DNA from: Deinococcus grandis
GTDB lineage: Bacteria > Deinococcota > Deinococci > Deinococcales > Deinococcaceae
Assembly: GCF_001485435.1 (NCBI RefSeq)
Contig: NZ_BCMS01000001.1
Coordinates: forward strand, 1,683,501 to 1,747,500
Direction of reading: 5' to 3'
Length of the DNA: 64,000 nt
The position numbers and the translations under genes are program-made. Positions 1 to 11,605 of this stretch are shown here, piece by piece; the stretch's first letter is position 1, and the number at the start of each line of letters is the position of its first letter. The notes under the pieces were generated by a model. That model was not told the DNA's origin. It did not search any database and saw nothing but the letters and a program-made list of their open reading frames with translations.

Positions 1-34
1 AGGTCCGCTGCGGGACGCCGCCTGACCGGCCGGT

Positions 35-370
35 TCAGTAGTAGACGAGTTCGGTGCCGTCGCTTTCGGTGGCGCTCACGCGGGTGTAGACGTTCAGGGT
101 GCCGCCCATGGGGTCGTCGCTGGTGGCGTTCAGGCGCCACTCTCCGGCCGGCAGGCGGCCATACAGGTCCGGCAGGGTGCGGGGGTCGCTGGGGCGGTAG
201 TCCTGCGTGCAGCGCAGCGCGAGGGTCTGGGCGTCGCTGCGGCTGACTTCGCACACGGCGCGCACCGTGACGTGGATCGGGATGGTGATCTGCGCGGCGT
301 GGGCAGCACTCAGGGCGGCGCCGAGCAGGGCGTTGAACAGGGTCAGGGCGGTGCGGTGGGGTCGGGGCAT
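35..370 (-). CDS. Small secreted protein of unknown function
   Basis: A 111-residue protein with an N-terminal signal peptide (MPRPHRT then a hydrophobic stretch ending in AHAAQ), so it is probably exported. The start is chosen because AGGAGG lies a few bases upstream of this ATG; a longer frame to base 469 lacks such a site. Two cysteines (in AVCEVSR and LRCTQDY) could form a disulfide in the mature part. I do not recognise the family. It is transcribed away from the YceI-like gene across a 311-base divergent gap. Confidence 0.7.
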   Translation of the reverse strand: MPRPHRTALTLFNALLGAALSAAHAAQITIPIHVTVRAVCEVSRSDAQTLALRCTQDYRPSDPRTLPDLYGRLPAGEWRLNATSDDPMGGTLNVYTRVSATESDGTELVYY

Positions 371-681
371 ATGAGGGTCCTCCTGGGTGGGCCGCGCCGG
401 GGCGGGCGGGCCTGATGCCACGCAGCGTACGGACGCCGCTGGCACCCGCCTCTTGCAGAAGCGCGACATGAAGAGAGATTTCTGACAGGCGGGTCAGGTC
501 GCGGCGGGCCGGACGCCACGCGGAGGCGGCGTGGGCCCAGGCGTGATGTGCGGGCCGTTCGCCTCTGGGCGGGCGGTGCGGCGCAGTCGGGGAAGCGTCA
601 GGTAGGCGGGTGCCGCGCGGGTCGCCCTCGCGCAGATGCTCGTTTCACCAAGTATTCACGCGTGTGCCGCACCATCAGGGC

Positions 682-1233
682 ATGACAGGACAACTGGTGG
701 CGGGACTGGTCGGCGCGGCGGTGCTCACGTCGGCTCCGGCGGTGGCGGCGGCGTACGCGGCCAGGGACGGCTCGGCGACGTTCTCGCACACGGTGCGCTT
801 CATCCCGGTGCGGGGCAGTATCGCGGGCGTGACCGCCAGCGTGGATCTCGATCCGGCGAACCTCGCGGCGACGACCGGCACCGTGACGGTCCCGGTCGTG
901 AACCTGAAGACCGGGATCGGGTTGCGGGACACGCACGCCAAGGGCGCAGAAGCCTTGAATACCGCGAAGTTCCCGAACGCGACCTTCAAACTGGAGAAGC
1001 TGACCGGCGGGAAGCTCGTGGAGGGTCAGACGCTGTCCACCACGGCGTCCGGCACCCTGACGGTGAAGGGCACGTCGAAGAGCGTCAGTGTGCCGGTCAA
1101 GGCGACCCTGCAGGGTGGGAAGGTGAACGTGAGCACGCAGTTCAAGTTCAATCCCTTCGATTTCGACGTGCGTTACCCGGGCAGTAGCGATTCGGTGACG
1201 GTGGACGTGGCGTTCGTGCTGAACGCCGGGTAA
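682..1233 (+). CDS. YceI-family periplasmic lipid-binding-like protein
   Basis: 183 residues: signal peptide (GLVGAAVLTSAPAVAAA), then a YceI-type lipocalin-like beta barrel with the recognisable pieces FSHTVRF near the start, DTHAKGAEALNTAKFPNATF in the middle and FDVRYPGSSDSVTVDVAF at the end. YceI proteins bind isoprenoid-like ligands in the periplasm; the ligand here is unknown. The ATG at 682 is preferred over 610 because it gives a clean signal peptide, and CACCAT six bases upstream fits a leaderless start. It is monocistronic, with gap following after its own promoter region. Confidence 0.85.
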   Translation: MTGQLVAGLVGAAVLTSAPAVAAAYAARDGSATFSHTVRFIPVRGSIAGVTASVDLDPANLAATTGTVTVPVVNLKTGIGLRDTHAKGAEALNTAKFPNATFKLEKLTGGKLVEGQTLSTTASGTLTVKGTSKSVSVPVKATLQGGKVNVSTQFKFNPFDFDVRYPGSSDSVTVDVAFVLNAG

Positions 1234-1291
1234 AGCCCGCGGAATGCCGTGAGGACGGGGTGGCGGTGGCCGCCCCCTTTTTTTGGACTTG

Positions 1292-1353
1292 GTACACGAA
1301 TGCCTTGGTGTACAGGTGACACGAACCGCCGATCCGGAGAGCCGCGTTACACT
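1292..1353 (+). promoter_or_regulatory. Candidate gap promoter with inverted repeat operator
   Basis: TACACT at 1348-1353 is a good -10 box 61 bases before the gap start. Upstream, GTACAC (1292-1297) and GTGTAC (1308-1313) form an inverted repeat, both arms also preceded by TTGG, which could be an operator or a direct-repeat regulator site. No convincing -35 hexamer is visible. The regulator is not known from this window. Confidence 0.4.
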
Positions 1354-1413
1354 GCGACATGCGAGGTCATCCGCCCCAGCACAGGGGGCGGCCCTCACGA
1401 CTGGAGGCACAGC

Positions 1414-2406
<993 letters not shown>

Positions 2407-2410
2407 ACAC

Positions 2411-2466
2411 GTCGAGAGTGGATGGATGATGGGTGATGGGGCAATCCATCCTCCATCATCCATCCT
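2411..2466 (+). repeat. GATGG hairpin repeat (family 2), copy after gap
   Basis: Directly after gap, arms GGATGGATGATGG (2420-2432) and CCATCATCCATCC (2453-2465) are perfect complements, and an inner GATGG/CCATC pair extends the stem to about 20 bp. The lead-in GTCGAGAGT matches the copy after the VanW gene at 52.6 kb. A related copy lies after ilvN at 48.9 kb. It may act as an mRNA stabiliser or attenuator between gap and pgk; there is no T-tract. Confidence 0.75.
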
Positions 2467-2488
2467 CTTTGAACGCCAAGGAGTGAAC

Positions 2489-3661
<1,173 letters not shown>

Positions 3662-3743
3662 ATCCGCACCGGGGAGGCCGCCGCGCCTCCCTGCTCGCCT
3701 GCGGCGCGTCGCCGCGACCGCCCGTGACATGCTGGGAGCCGAC

Positions 3744-4769
3744 ATGACCACCACCGACGTCCAGCACCGCGATCACACCGCCCTGACCGAGGAGTTCGCG
3801 CGGGCGCTCGTGGCGCACCTGAACCGACTGCGGGCCGAGTCCCACCCGGACGACCCGCCCACGGACCCGGCGAACGTGTGGGGGCAGATGCAGCACCTGC
3901 CGCCCATCCTGGAACTGGATTTCTGGACGGTGGAGGACGGCGGGACGATCGTCGCGCACGCGCGCACGCAGGCGTTCACGGTCGGGGAGAACGGGCATCT
4001 GGCCGAACTGGAGCTCATGGTCTCCCCTGCCGCGCGGGGGCGTGGGCTGGGCCGGACGCTGCTGGGCCACGCGGCGCGGGCCATGCAGGCGCGCGGGCGG
4101 ACGCTGTTGATGGGGCAGACGAACGACCGCGTGCCTGCCGGTGAGGCGTTCGCGCGCCGCGCCGGGTTCCAGCCGGGCCTGAGCAGTCACGTCAACCGCC
4201 TGCTGCTCTCGGACATCCCGGACGGCCTGCTGGACGCTTGGACGACCCGCCCGGACGACGGGTACACGCTGGAGGTCTGGACGGACGGCGTGCCGGACGC
4301 GGACCTGGACGCGTACGCGGAGCTGCTGAACGTCATGAACAGCGCCCCGCGCGACGACCTGGACGTCGAGGACCACCGCACCACCCCCGAGGAGGTCCGC
4401 TCGATGGAGACCCTGACCCGCGCCGGGGGCCGGGTGGCGATCGTGGCGGTCGTCCGCGCGCCGGACGGGACGCTGGCGGGCCTGACGGACGTGTCGTGGC
4501 GGCCCGCGCAACCCGGCATCGTCAGTCAGGGGAACACCGGGGTGCTCCCGGCGCACCGGGGACACCAGCTGGGCCGCTGGCTGAAGGCGGCGAACGTGCG
4601 CGAGGTCGTGCGGCTGAACCCGAATGCCACCGAGATCCGCACGCAGAACGCGGACAGCAACAGCCCCATGCTGAAGATCAACACCGACCTGGGCTTCCGC
4701 CCGTTCATGGCGTCCACCGTGTGGCAGGGCGCCGTGACGGACGTGCTGTCCGGACTTGAAAGGAACTGA
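3744..4769 (+). CDS. GNAT-family N-acetyltransferase with two GNAT domains
   Basis: 341 residues, long enough for two tandem GNAT folds. The first has the acetyl-CoA loop region ELMVSPAARGRGLGRTLLGHA (about 95-115); the second has NTGVLPAHRGHQLGRWLKAAN near residue 270, giving two Q/RxxGxG/A-like loops. The acceptor is unknown. GGGAG precedes the ATG at 3744. Its stop codon is one base before the tpiA start and its last codons carry the tpiA ribosome site, so tpiA translation is probably coupled to it. Why an acetyltransferase sits inside the triose-phosphate operon is not clear. Confidence 0.85.
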   Translation: MTTTDVQHRDHTALTEEFARALVAHLNRLRAESHPDDPPTDPANVWGQMQHLPPILELDFWTVEDGGTIVAHARTQAFTVGENGHLAELELMVSPAARGRGLGRTLLGHAARAMQARGRTLLMGQTNDRVPAGEAFARRAGFQPGLSSHVNRLLLSDIPDGLLDAWTTRPDDGYTLEVWTDGVPDADLDAYAELLNVMNSAPRDDLDVEDHRTTPEEVRSMETLTRAGGRVAIVAVVRAPDGTLAGLTDVSWRPAQPGIVSQGNTGVLPAHRGHQLGRWLKAANVREVVRLNPNATEIRTQNADSNSPMLKINTDLGFRPFMASTVWQGAVTDVLSGLERN

Positions 4770-4770
4770 C

Positions 4771-5502
<732 letters not shown>

Positions 5503-5521
5503 GACTCGACTGGCCTGCCCT

Positions 5522-5546
5522 ATGGTGGGCCACTTCACTCCACCAT
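5522..5546 (+). terminator. Hairpin after tpiA
   Basis: ATGGTGG (5522-5528) pairs with CCACCAT (5540-5546). There is no T-tract, so termination is only inferred. The remaining 190 bases up to the channel gene stop hold nothing I can identify; they are noticeably less GC-rich than the genes. Confidence 0.35.
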
Positions 5547-5737
5547 CAAGTGAATAGTTTCACGATTAATCCAGTGCGTGAAGGATTTGTTTCCATTCCA
5601 TCCAGCACCCTCTATCGCCGATCTGAACGACGACACAAGTGTGTCCCGAGCGTCTCCGCCCGCATCAGGTCCGCCTGAACTGTCCACCTGGCGCCGGAGC
5701 GCAGATTCAGGGCTTCAGTTGCCAGAGCGTCTGCCGC

Positions 5738-6766
5738 TCAGTCGGCCGACTGCTCGTCCGCTGCGGGCGTCGCCACCTGATCCCAGCGCCACGCGCCGGC
5801 GCGGGCCATGGCGTGCAGGCGCACGCGCAGGGCCGCGTGGCTGCGCAGGTACTCGCGGAAGACCTCCGGGGACTGGAGGGACAGTCCGGCCTCACGCAGC
5901 GGCGTCAGGTCCGGCGCGGGCGGCACCTCGGCGTCGCGCAGGAGCGGGTGGCGGGCCTGGGTGCGCTCGAAGGTGCGGCTCAGGCTGTCCACGCTGGCCA
6001 GGGCACGCTTCAGGCCGCGTGGGCAGTCGCCGCGCAGCGCGCCCTGGATGATCAGCAGCGCCTCGCCCAGCGCGGGCAGGTGCAAGTCCAGCGCGTCCTG
6101 CCGGTCATGATCGTGGAAGCGGTGCAGGTAAGGGGAGTTCAGGTGCGCGGCGTCCAGGCGGTTCAGGAGGGGTTGCAGGTCCCCCGTCAGGCTGGACAGG
6201 CCGCTGTCGTGGTCCTGCACGGCGTTCACGATCAGGGCCTGCGCGCCGGGGCCTGCGCGGTGCAGCAGCAGCGCCAGTTCGCGCCGCTCGGACCGGGCCT
6301 GCGCGACGGGCACGACGAACGTGATGGCGAAGGTCAGCAGGAAGAATCCGTTGATGGCGGCCACGTCCGTCAGGACGCGCCAGAAGGCCTGCGGGGCAAT
6401 GATCTCGCCCAGGCCGAGCGTGCTGATGGTGTATCCCACGAAGTAGAAGCACGCGATGAACGTGGCGGGCTGGCCGCTCTCGGCGCCGACCAGCGCGCCC
6501 GGTTGCGACCAGAAGATCAGCGTCCAGCCCAGCCACGTCAGCAGAGTCCACGCGGTGAGGGTGCCGGTGATGATCAGCGGCGTCGCCCAGGACAGCAGCG
6601 CGCGCCGTCCGGAGTGCTGCGCGGCGCGGCGCAGCAGGCCGTACAGCGGGCGGTGGATGGCGCGGCTCAGGCGGCCCTCGCCGGTCTGGATGCACGTGAC
6701 GATCAGGTCGAGCAGGACCGCCACGACCATCAGCGTGCCGGGAAGCCAGAGGAGGGACCTGAGCAT
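5738..6766 (-). CDS. Potassium-channel-like membrane protein with a non-canonical filter
   Basis: 342 residues with three or four N-terminal membrane segments (about 4-26, 60-86, 103-112, 135-156) and a soluble C-terminal half. The pore-loop position reads TISTLGLGEI (113-122), the place where two-TM/ion-channel proteins carry TVGYGD, so this is an Ion_trans_2-like protein with an altered filter. GAGAAT lies seven bases before the ATG at 6766, a leaderless-type start; an ATG at 6775 would add three residues but overlaps that box. No gating or ligand domain is recognised in the C-terminal half. It is convergent with tpiA. Confidence 0.7.
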   Translation of the reverse strand: MLRSLLWLPGTLMVVAVLLDLIVTCIQTGEGRLSRAIHRPLYGLLRRAAQHSGRRALLSWATPLIITGTLTAWTLLTWLGWTLIFWSQPGALVGAESGQPATFIACFYFVGYTISTLGLGEIIAPQAFWRVLTDVAAINGFFLLTFAITFVVPVAQARSERRELALLLHRAGPGAQALIVNAVQDHDSGLSSLTGDLQPLLNRLDAAHLNSPYLHRFHDHDRQDALDLHLPALGEALLIIQGALRGDCPRGLKRALASVDSLSRTFERTQARHPLLRDAEVPPAPDLTPLREAGLSLQSPEVFREYLRSHAALRVRLHAMARAGAWRWDQVATPAADEQSAD

Positions 6767-6988
6767 GAGGGGCATTCTCACGGGCCGCGCCGCGCCGGGG
6801 GATGCCGTGAACGTGGATGACCCTTCACGGTTCCCGGGCTGGTACAGTGACCCGGAGTTCAGTTCGGTCACGTCCCATCGTCCACGGTGTCCGGGGAACG
6901 CGCGCCGCCGCGCCCCGGCGAGTCTGCCCGGGTCGGCGTCCGTCCGGGGCCCCCTCATGATCACCGACTGCTGCCGTGTGAGGTCCGT

Positions 6989-8731
6989 ATGCCTGTCTCC
7001 CCTGCCGTCCATCCCGTCGTTCTCGTGCTGGCCCTGTCCGGCCTGGGTCAGGCCCGCGCGGCCACCGCGCCCCCCGACCCGGAACTGATCCAGGCGGCGG
7101 CCGTGCTGTACGGCGCGGCTCAGGTGGGCGGCACCATTCGCGACTGGTGTCTGAGCCGCGCGCCAGGGGACCGCGCGGTGATCGAGCAGGGGTTCGCGGC
7201 GTGGCAGGTGGCGTCCGGCGTGCCGCAGCTGGAGGCGTACCTGAAGGCCGCCGCGCCGGAGGTCCTGCCCCGGCTGCGGGCCGTGGCCGGGGAGCGCCGC
7301 GCGCAGACCGAGGCGGCGCTGGACGCGGGCAGCGCCTCGCCGCGTGACGACTGCCGCGCCATCCGGGCGCAGCTCGGCACGTACGCGAACCTCGCGCAGC
7401 TGTACCCGGCGGAGTATGCGCGCACCGCTGCTCTGCGCCAGGGCGCCCCGGTGACCTCAGCACCCGCGCAGTCCGCCGCGCCCCCTGCCCAGGCGGGGGA
7501 CGGCGGGCCGTTCATCACCGGCACGAACTTCGCTCCGTTCAACCGCGCGTTCGTCCTGAAGGTGCTGGGGGCGGCCGGGGGTCAGGCGCCGTTCACGGCA
7601 GGTGGGCCGCTGGGTCCCGGCGCGTTCCGCTGCGTGCGGGAGGACACCGACGAGGACAGCGCGACTGTCGCGGCGTACCAGTACACCCTGAACCTGTACG
7701 GGGACGGCGGGGTGCGGGTGGCGCAGGGCAGCGTCCGTCCGCGCAGCGGGGCCGCGTACGACCTGAAGGATCAGGCCGGGACCTTCATGTACGACCGGGC
7801 GTCGGGCACCCTGACCGTCACGGCGGACGGCGACAGTGACGTGCTGGAGGACCTGATCGTGGGGGCCGGGTCGTACGACAGCCTGATCCGGAAGGTCACG
7901 CTGTTCAACTTCTTCCGGGCGATCAAGGACCGCAGCGGGCGGACGCTGCTGTACGGGCAGCAGGCGTACGGGGCGCGGGCCGACACCACCCAGACGGTCT
8001 GCACCCCGGCGGGCGCGCCGGTCGGCGTGTCACCGGTCGAGCAGGAGCGGCGTGCGCGGGCGGAGGAGGCGCGGGTCTTCAACCTCTACCGCGCGGCGCC
8101 GGGGCAGGGTCTGAAGGCCGCGCAGATCGAGGGGATCGTCCACGGGTACGCCACCCGCTCCGACGGGATCAACGTGCTGGGCGAGGAGTCGGTGGTGCTG
8201 CTGCTGAAGGATGGCCGGGCGTACTTCAACCTGCGCTGGACCCCCAGCGACCTGAACGTGGCCGCGTCGGTGAAGGGCGAACCGACGATGTGGGGGCAGT
8301 GGCGGCGCCGGGGCGCGGCGCTGGAGGTGAAACGCGGCGCGACCTGGGCGGCACTGTCCGGCACCCTGGCCGTCCCTGGTGCCTCGCCCGAGCGGCTGAA
8401 CGGCGACTACGAGTTCTTCTCGGCGTACACCTCGGGCACGCTGATGTCCGGCGCGACCGCCACCACCCGCGTGACGTATTCGTTCCGGCCGGACGGCACG
8501 TACACCCTGCGGGGCGGCAGTGCCGTGTACGGGAACCTGAATACCGGCGCCACGCAGACGACCGGCGCGGCGGTCGGCAGTGACCCCACGCGCAGCGGCA
8601 CGTACCGGTTCGACGGGTACACGCTGGAACTGCGGGACCGCGCGGGGACCGTGACCCGCACCGTCGCATTTTTCTGGGACCGGTCGAAGACACACCTGTA
8701 CCTGGGCGACCGGTCGTACACCCGGCAGTGA
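6989..8731 (+). CDS. Large secreted protein of unknown function
   Basis: 580 residues with a signal peptide (VVLVLALSGLGQARAATA). The first 130 residues are rich in Ala/Arg and contain two cysteines (DWCLSRAPG and DDCRAIRAQL); the rest looks like repeated beta-rich segments, for example NLYGDGGVRVAQGS, YSFRPDGTYTLRGGS and SGTYRFDGYTLELRDRAG, which resemble lipocalin- or YARHG-like beta sheets. I do not assign a family. The ATG at 6989 follows TGAGGT. The gene stands alone and ends at a strong hairpin shared with the convergent acyl-CoA dehydrogenase gene. Confidence 0.7.
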   Translation: MPVSPAVHPVVLVLALSGLGQARAATAPPDPELIQAAAVLYGAAQVGGTIRDWCLSRAPGDRAVIEQGFAAWQVASGVPQLEAYLKAAAPEVLPRLRAVAGERRAQTEAALDAGSASPRDDCRAIRAQLGTYANLAQLYPAEYARTAALRQGAPVTSAPAQSAAPPAQAGDGGPFITGTNFAPFNRAFVLKVLGAAGGQAPFTAGGPLGPGAFRCVREDTDEDSATVAAYQYTLNLYGDGGVRVAQGSVRPRSGAAYDLKDQAGTFMYDRASGTLTVTADGDSDVLEDLIVGAGSYDSLIRKVTLFNFFRAIKDRSGRTLLYGQQAYGARADTTQTVCTPAGAPVGVSPVEQERRARAEEARVFNLYRAAPGQGLKAAQIEGIVHGYATRSDGINVLGEESVVLLLKDGRAYFNLRWTPSDLNVAASVKGEPTMWGQWRRRGAALEVKRGATWAALSGTLAVPGASPERLNGDYEFFSAYTSGTLMSGATATTRVTYSFRPDGTYTLRGGSAVYGNLNTGATQTTGAAVGSDPTRSGTYRFDGYTLELRDRAGTVTRTVAFFWDRSKTHLYLGDRSYTRQ

Positions 8732-8750
8732 CGGGCAGAAGGGGAAGGGG

Positions 8751-8788
8751 CAGAGGGGCACCCGGCGGTCGCCTCGGGCGCCCCTCTG
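8751..8788. terminator. Bidirectional hairpin between convergent genes
   Basis: CAGAGGGGC (8751-8759) pairs with GCCCCTCTG (8780-8788), between the stop codons of a plus gene and a minus gene. Confidence 0.55.
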
Positions 8789-8798
8789 TCGCAGGGGT

Positions 8799-9971
<1,173 letters not shown>

Positions 9972-10028
9972 GCCCCCAGGCTACCAAACGACCGTTAGGC
10001 AGCGTCCAGACCGCTCGGCCCGGTCCGC

Positions 10029-10274
10029 TCAGGCCAGCGCGGCGGCCAGGGCCTCCTCGATGCCCCGCCCGCGCCAGCCGGTCTCGACAGTCGCGGCCTC
10101 GCCACCCGGCCAGCGCAGGTGCGCGCCGATCACCGCGCCGCCCGCGATCGCCAGCGCCGCGCCGCTCAGGGCGTCCAGCGGCGCGTCCGGGCACAGGCGC
10201 GCGGCGGCCGTCCTCAGCGCGGGCGCCAGGGGCAGTGGGGGGCGGGTGACGCGGACACGGGCGGGCAGGTTCAC
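10029..10274 (-). CDS. Small hypothetical protein
   Basis: 81 residues, Ala/Arg-rich, with no recognised domain. Support for it being real: a GTG start seven bases after TACACT (10282-10287 on the minus strand), the leaderless layout used by many genes here, and a snug fit between the reductase and acyl-CoA dehydrogenase genes. The segment ALAIAGGAVIGAHLRWPGGE could form a small beta fold. Function unknown. Confidence 0.5.
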   Translation of the reverse strand: MNLPARVRVTRPPLPLAPALRTAAARLCPDAPLDALSGAALAIAGGAVIGAHLRWPGGEAATVETGWRGRGIEEALAAALA

Positions 10275-10296
10275 GCCGCGCAGTGTACCGCCCGGG

Positions 10297-11298
10297 TCAG
10301 CCGATCTCGATCACGGTGCGGCCCCGCACGCGCCCCGCCAGGATCTCGGCCGCCAGCGCGGGCACGTCCGAGAGGGGCCGGGTCTGCGTGACGGCCTCCA
10401 GGCGGGCGGCGGGCAGGTCACGCGCCAGCCGCGCCCAGGCCGCCTCGCGCCGGGCGGGGGGGCAGTTGACGGAGTCGATGCCCAGCAGATTCACGCCGCG
10501 CAGAATCAGCGGGAATACGGTCGCGTTCAGGTCGTGCCCGCCCGCCAGGCCGCACACGGCGAGGCTGCCGTGCGTGCGGGTCGAGGCGTACGCTCCGGCC
10601 AGCGTGGCGCCGCCCACCGTGTCCACCACGCCCGCCCAGCGTTCCTTCTCCAGCGGGCGGGTCAGGGCGGGTAGCTCGTCACGCCCGATGATCCGCGCGG
10701 CGCCCAGGTCACGCAGGTACGCTTCCTCCTGGGCGCGGCCGGTGCTCGCCACGACCGTGTGCCCCGCCCGGGCCAGCAGGGCCACGGCGGTGCTGCCCAC
10801 GCCGCCCGCCGCGCCGGTGACGAGCACCTCGCCGCTGCCGGGCGTCAGGCCGTGGTCCTCCAGCGCCATGACGGCCAGCATGGCGGTGAACCCGGCCGTG
10901 CCGACGCTCATGGCCCAGTGGGCGTCCGTCCCGGTGGGCTGCGCGACCAGCCACTCGGGGCGGGCGCGGGCGCGGGTGGCGTACCCGCCGTCCTGCCGCT
11001 CGCCGATGCCCCAGCCGGTCAGGATGACCGCGTCGCCCGGCTGCCAGCGGCCCGAGGTATCCTCGATGACGGTGCCCGCGAGGTCGATGCCGGGCGTCAT
11101 GGGGTGGGTGCGCAGCACGCCGGGGCGGCCACTGACGGCCAGGCCGTCCTTGTAGTTCAGGCTGGAGTGCGTCACGCGGATCAGGACATCCCCGTCCGGC
11201 AGGGCCGAGAGCGGCAGGGTCTGGAGTTCGGCGCGGGAGCCCTGGTCGTCCTTCAGGACGCGCAGGGCGCGGTAGGTGTCGGGGGTGGCCTGGGTCAT
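10297..11298 (-). CDS. YhdH/AcuI-type NADPH quinone / acryloyl-CoA reductase
   Basis: 333 residues, zinc-free MDR-superfamily oxidoreductase. Family marks: SSLNYKDGLAVSG, TPGIDLAGTV, and the nucleotide motif VTGAAGGVGSTAVALLARAG around residues 150-170, followed by ASTGR. YhdH/AcuI enzymes reduce acryloyl-CoA or small quinones with NADPH. The ATG at 11298 has AGGAGG upstream; the frame open to 11349 is not needed. It heads a minus-strand set with a small protein and an acyl-CoA dehydrogenase, fitting short-chain acyl-CoA metabolism. Confidence 0.88.
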   Translation of the reverse strand: MTQATPDTYRALRVLKDDQGSRAELQTLPLSALPDGDVLIRVTHSSLNYKDGLAVSGRPGVLRTHPMTPGIDLAGTVIEDTSGRWQPGDAVILTGWGIGERQDGGYATRARARPEWLVAQPTGTDAHWAMSVGTAGFTAMLAVMALEDHGLTPGSGEVLVTGAAGGVGSTAVALLARAGHTVVASTGRAQEEAYLRDLGAARIIGRDELPALTRPLEKERWAGVVDTVGGATLAGAYASTRTHGSLAVCGLAGGHDLNATVFPLILRGVNLLGIDSVNCPPARREAAWARLARDLPAARLEAVTQTRPLSDVPALAAEILAGRVRGRTVIEIG

Positions 11299-11410
11299 GC
11301 GGGGTGCCTCCTGTGGATGTGGTGGGGCCAGCGTACCGCCCGCGCCCACGTTCCCGCACGGGTGACGGCCCGGGCGCCGGGACGACTGTCCCCCCGCCCA
11401 GTGGGGTGTG

Positions 11411-11605
11411 TTATCCTCGCAACTGCTATGGAGCCTCCCAGTTCCGGCTCACGTACCGCGCCCGGAGAACACCGCCCGAGGGCGGCGTTTTTGCCGTGGC
11501 ACCCCACTTCCGGTCACCGACGCACCCGCCTGAGCAACCGCCGGGCGGGGCGGGCAGCTTGCGCCTTGCGGATGACCATGACGCGACCCTGGAGCGCGTC
11601 CATAC
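11411..11605 (+). promoter_or_regulatory. Structured leader of the CorC-type gene, with internal terminator-like hairpin
   Basis: A -10-like TTATCC at 11411-11416 is followed by almost 190 bases before the gene. Within it GAGCC/GGCTC (11431-11450 region) forms one hairpin, and CCGCC (11472-11476) pairs with GGCGG (11481-11485) followed by CG and five T (11488-11492): an intrinsic terminator shape inside a leader. This suggests transcription attenuation. It matches neither the M-box nor the yybP-ykoY consensus that I know, so no ligand is assigned. Confidence 0.5.

Noticed and set aside
11411..11605. M-box, yybP-ykoY or fluoride riboswitch before the CorC gene
   Set aside because: Conserved core sequences of these classes are not present on either strand; only an unclassified terminator-like leader remains.
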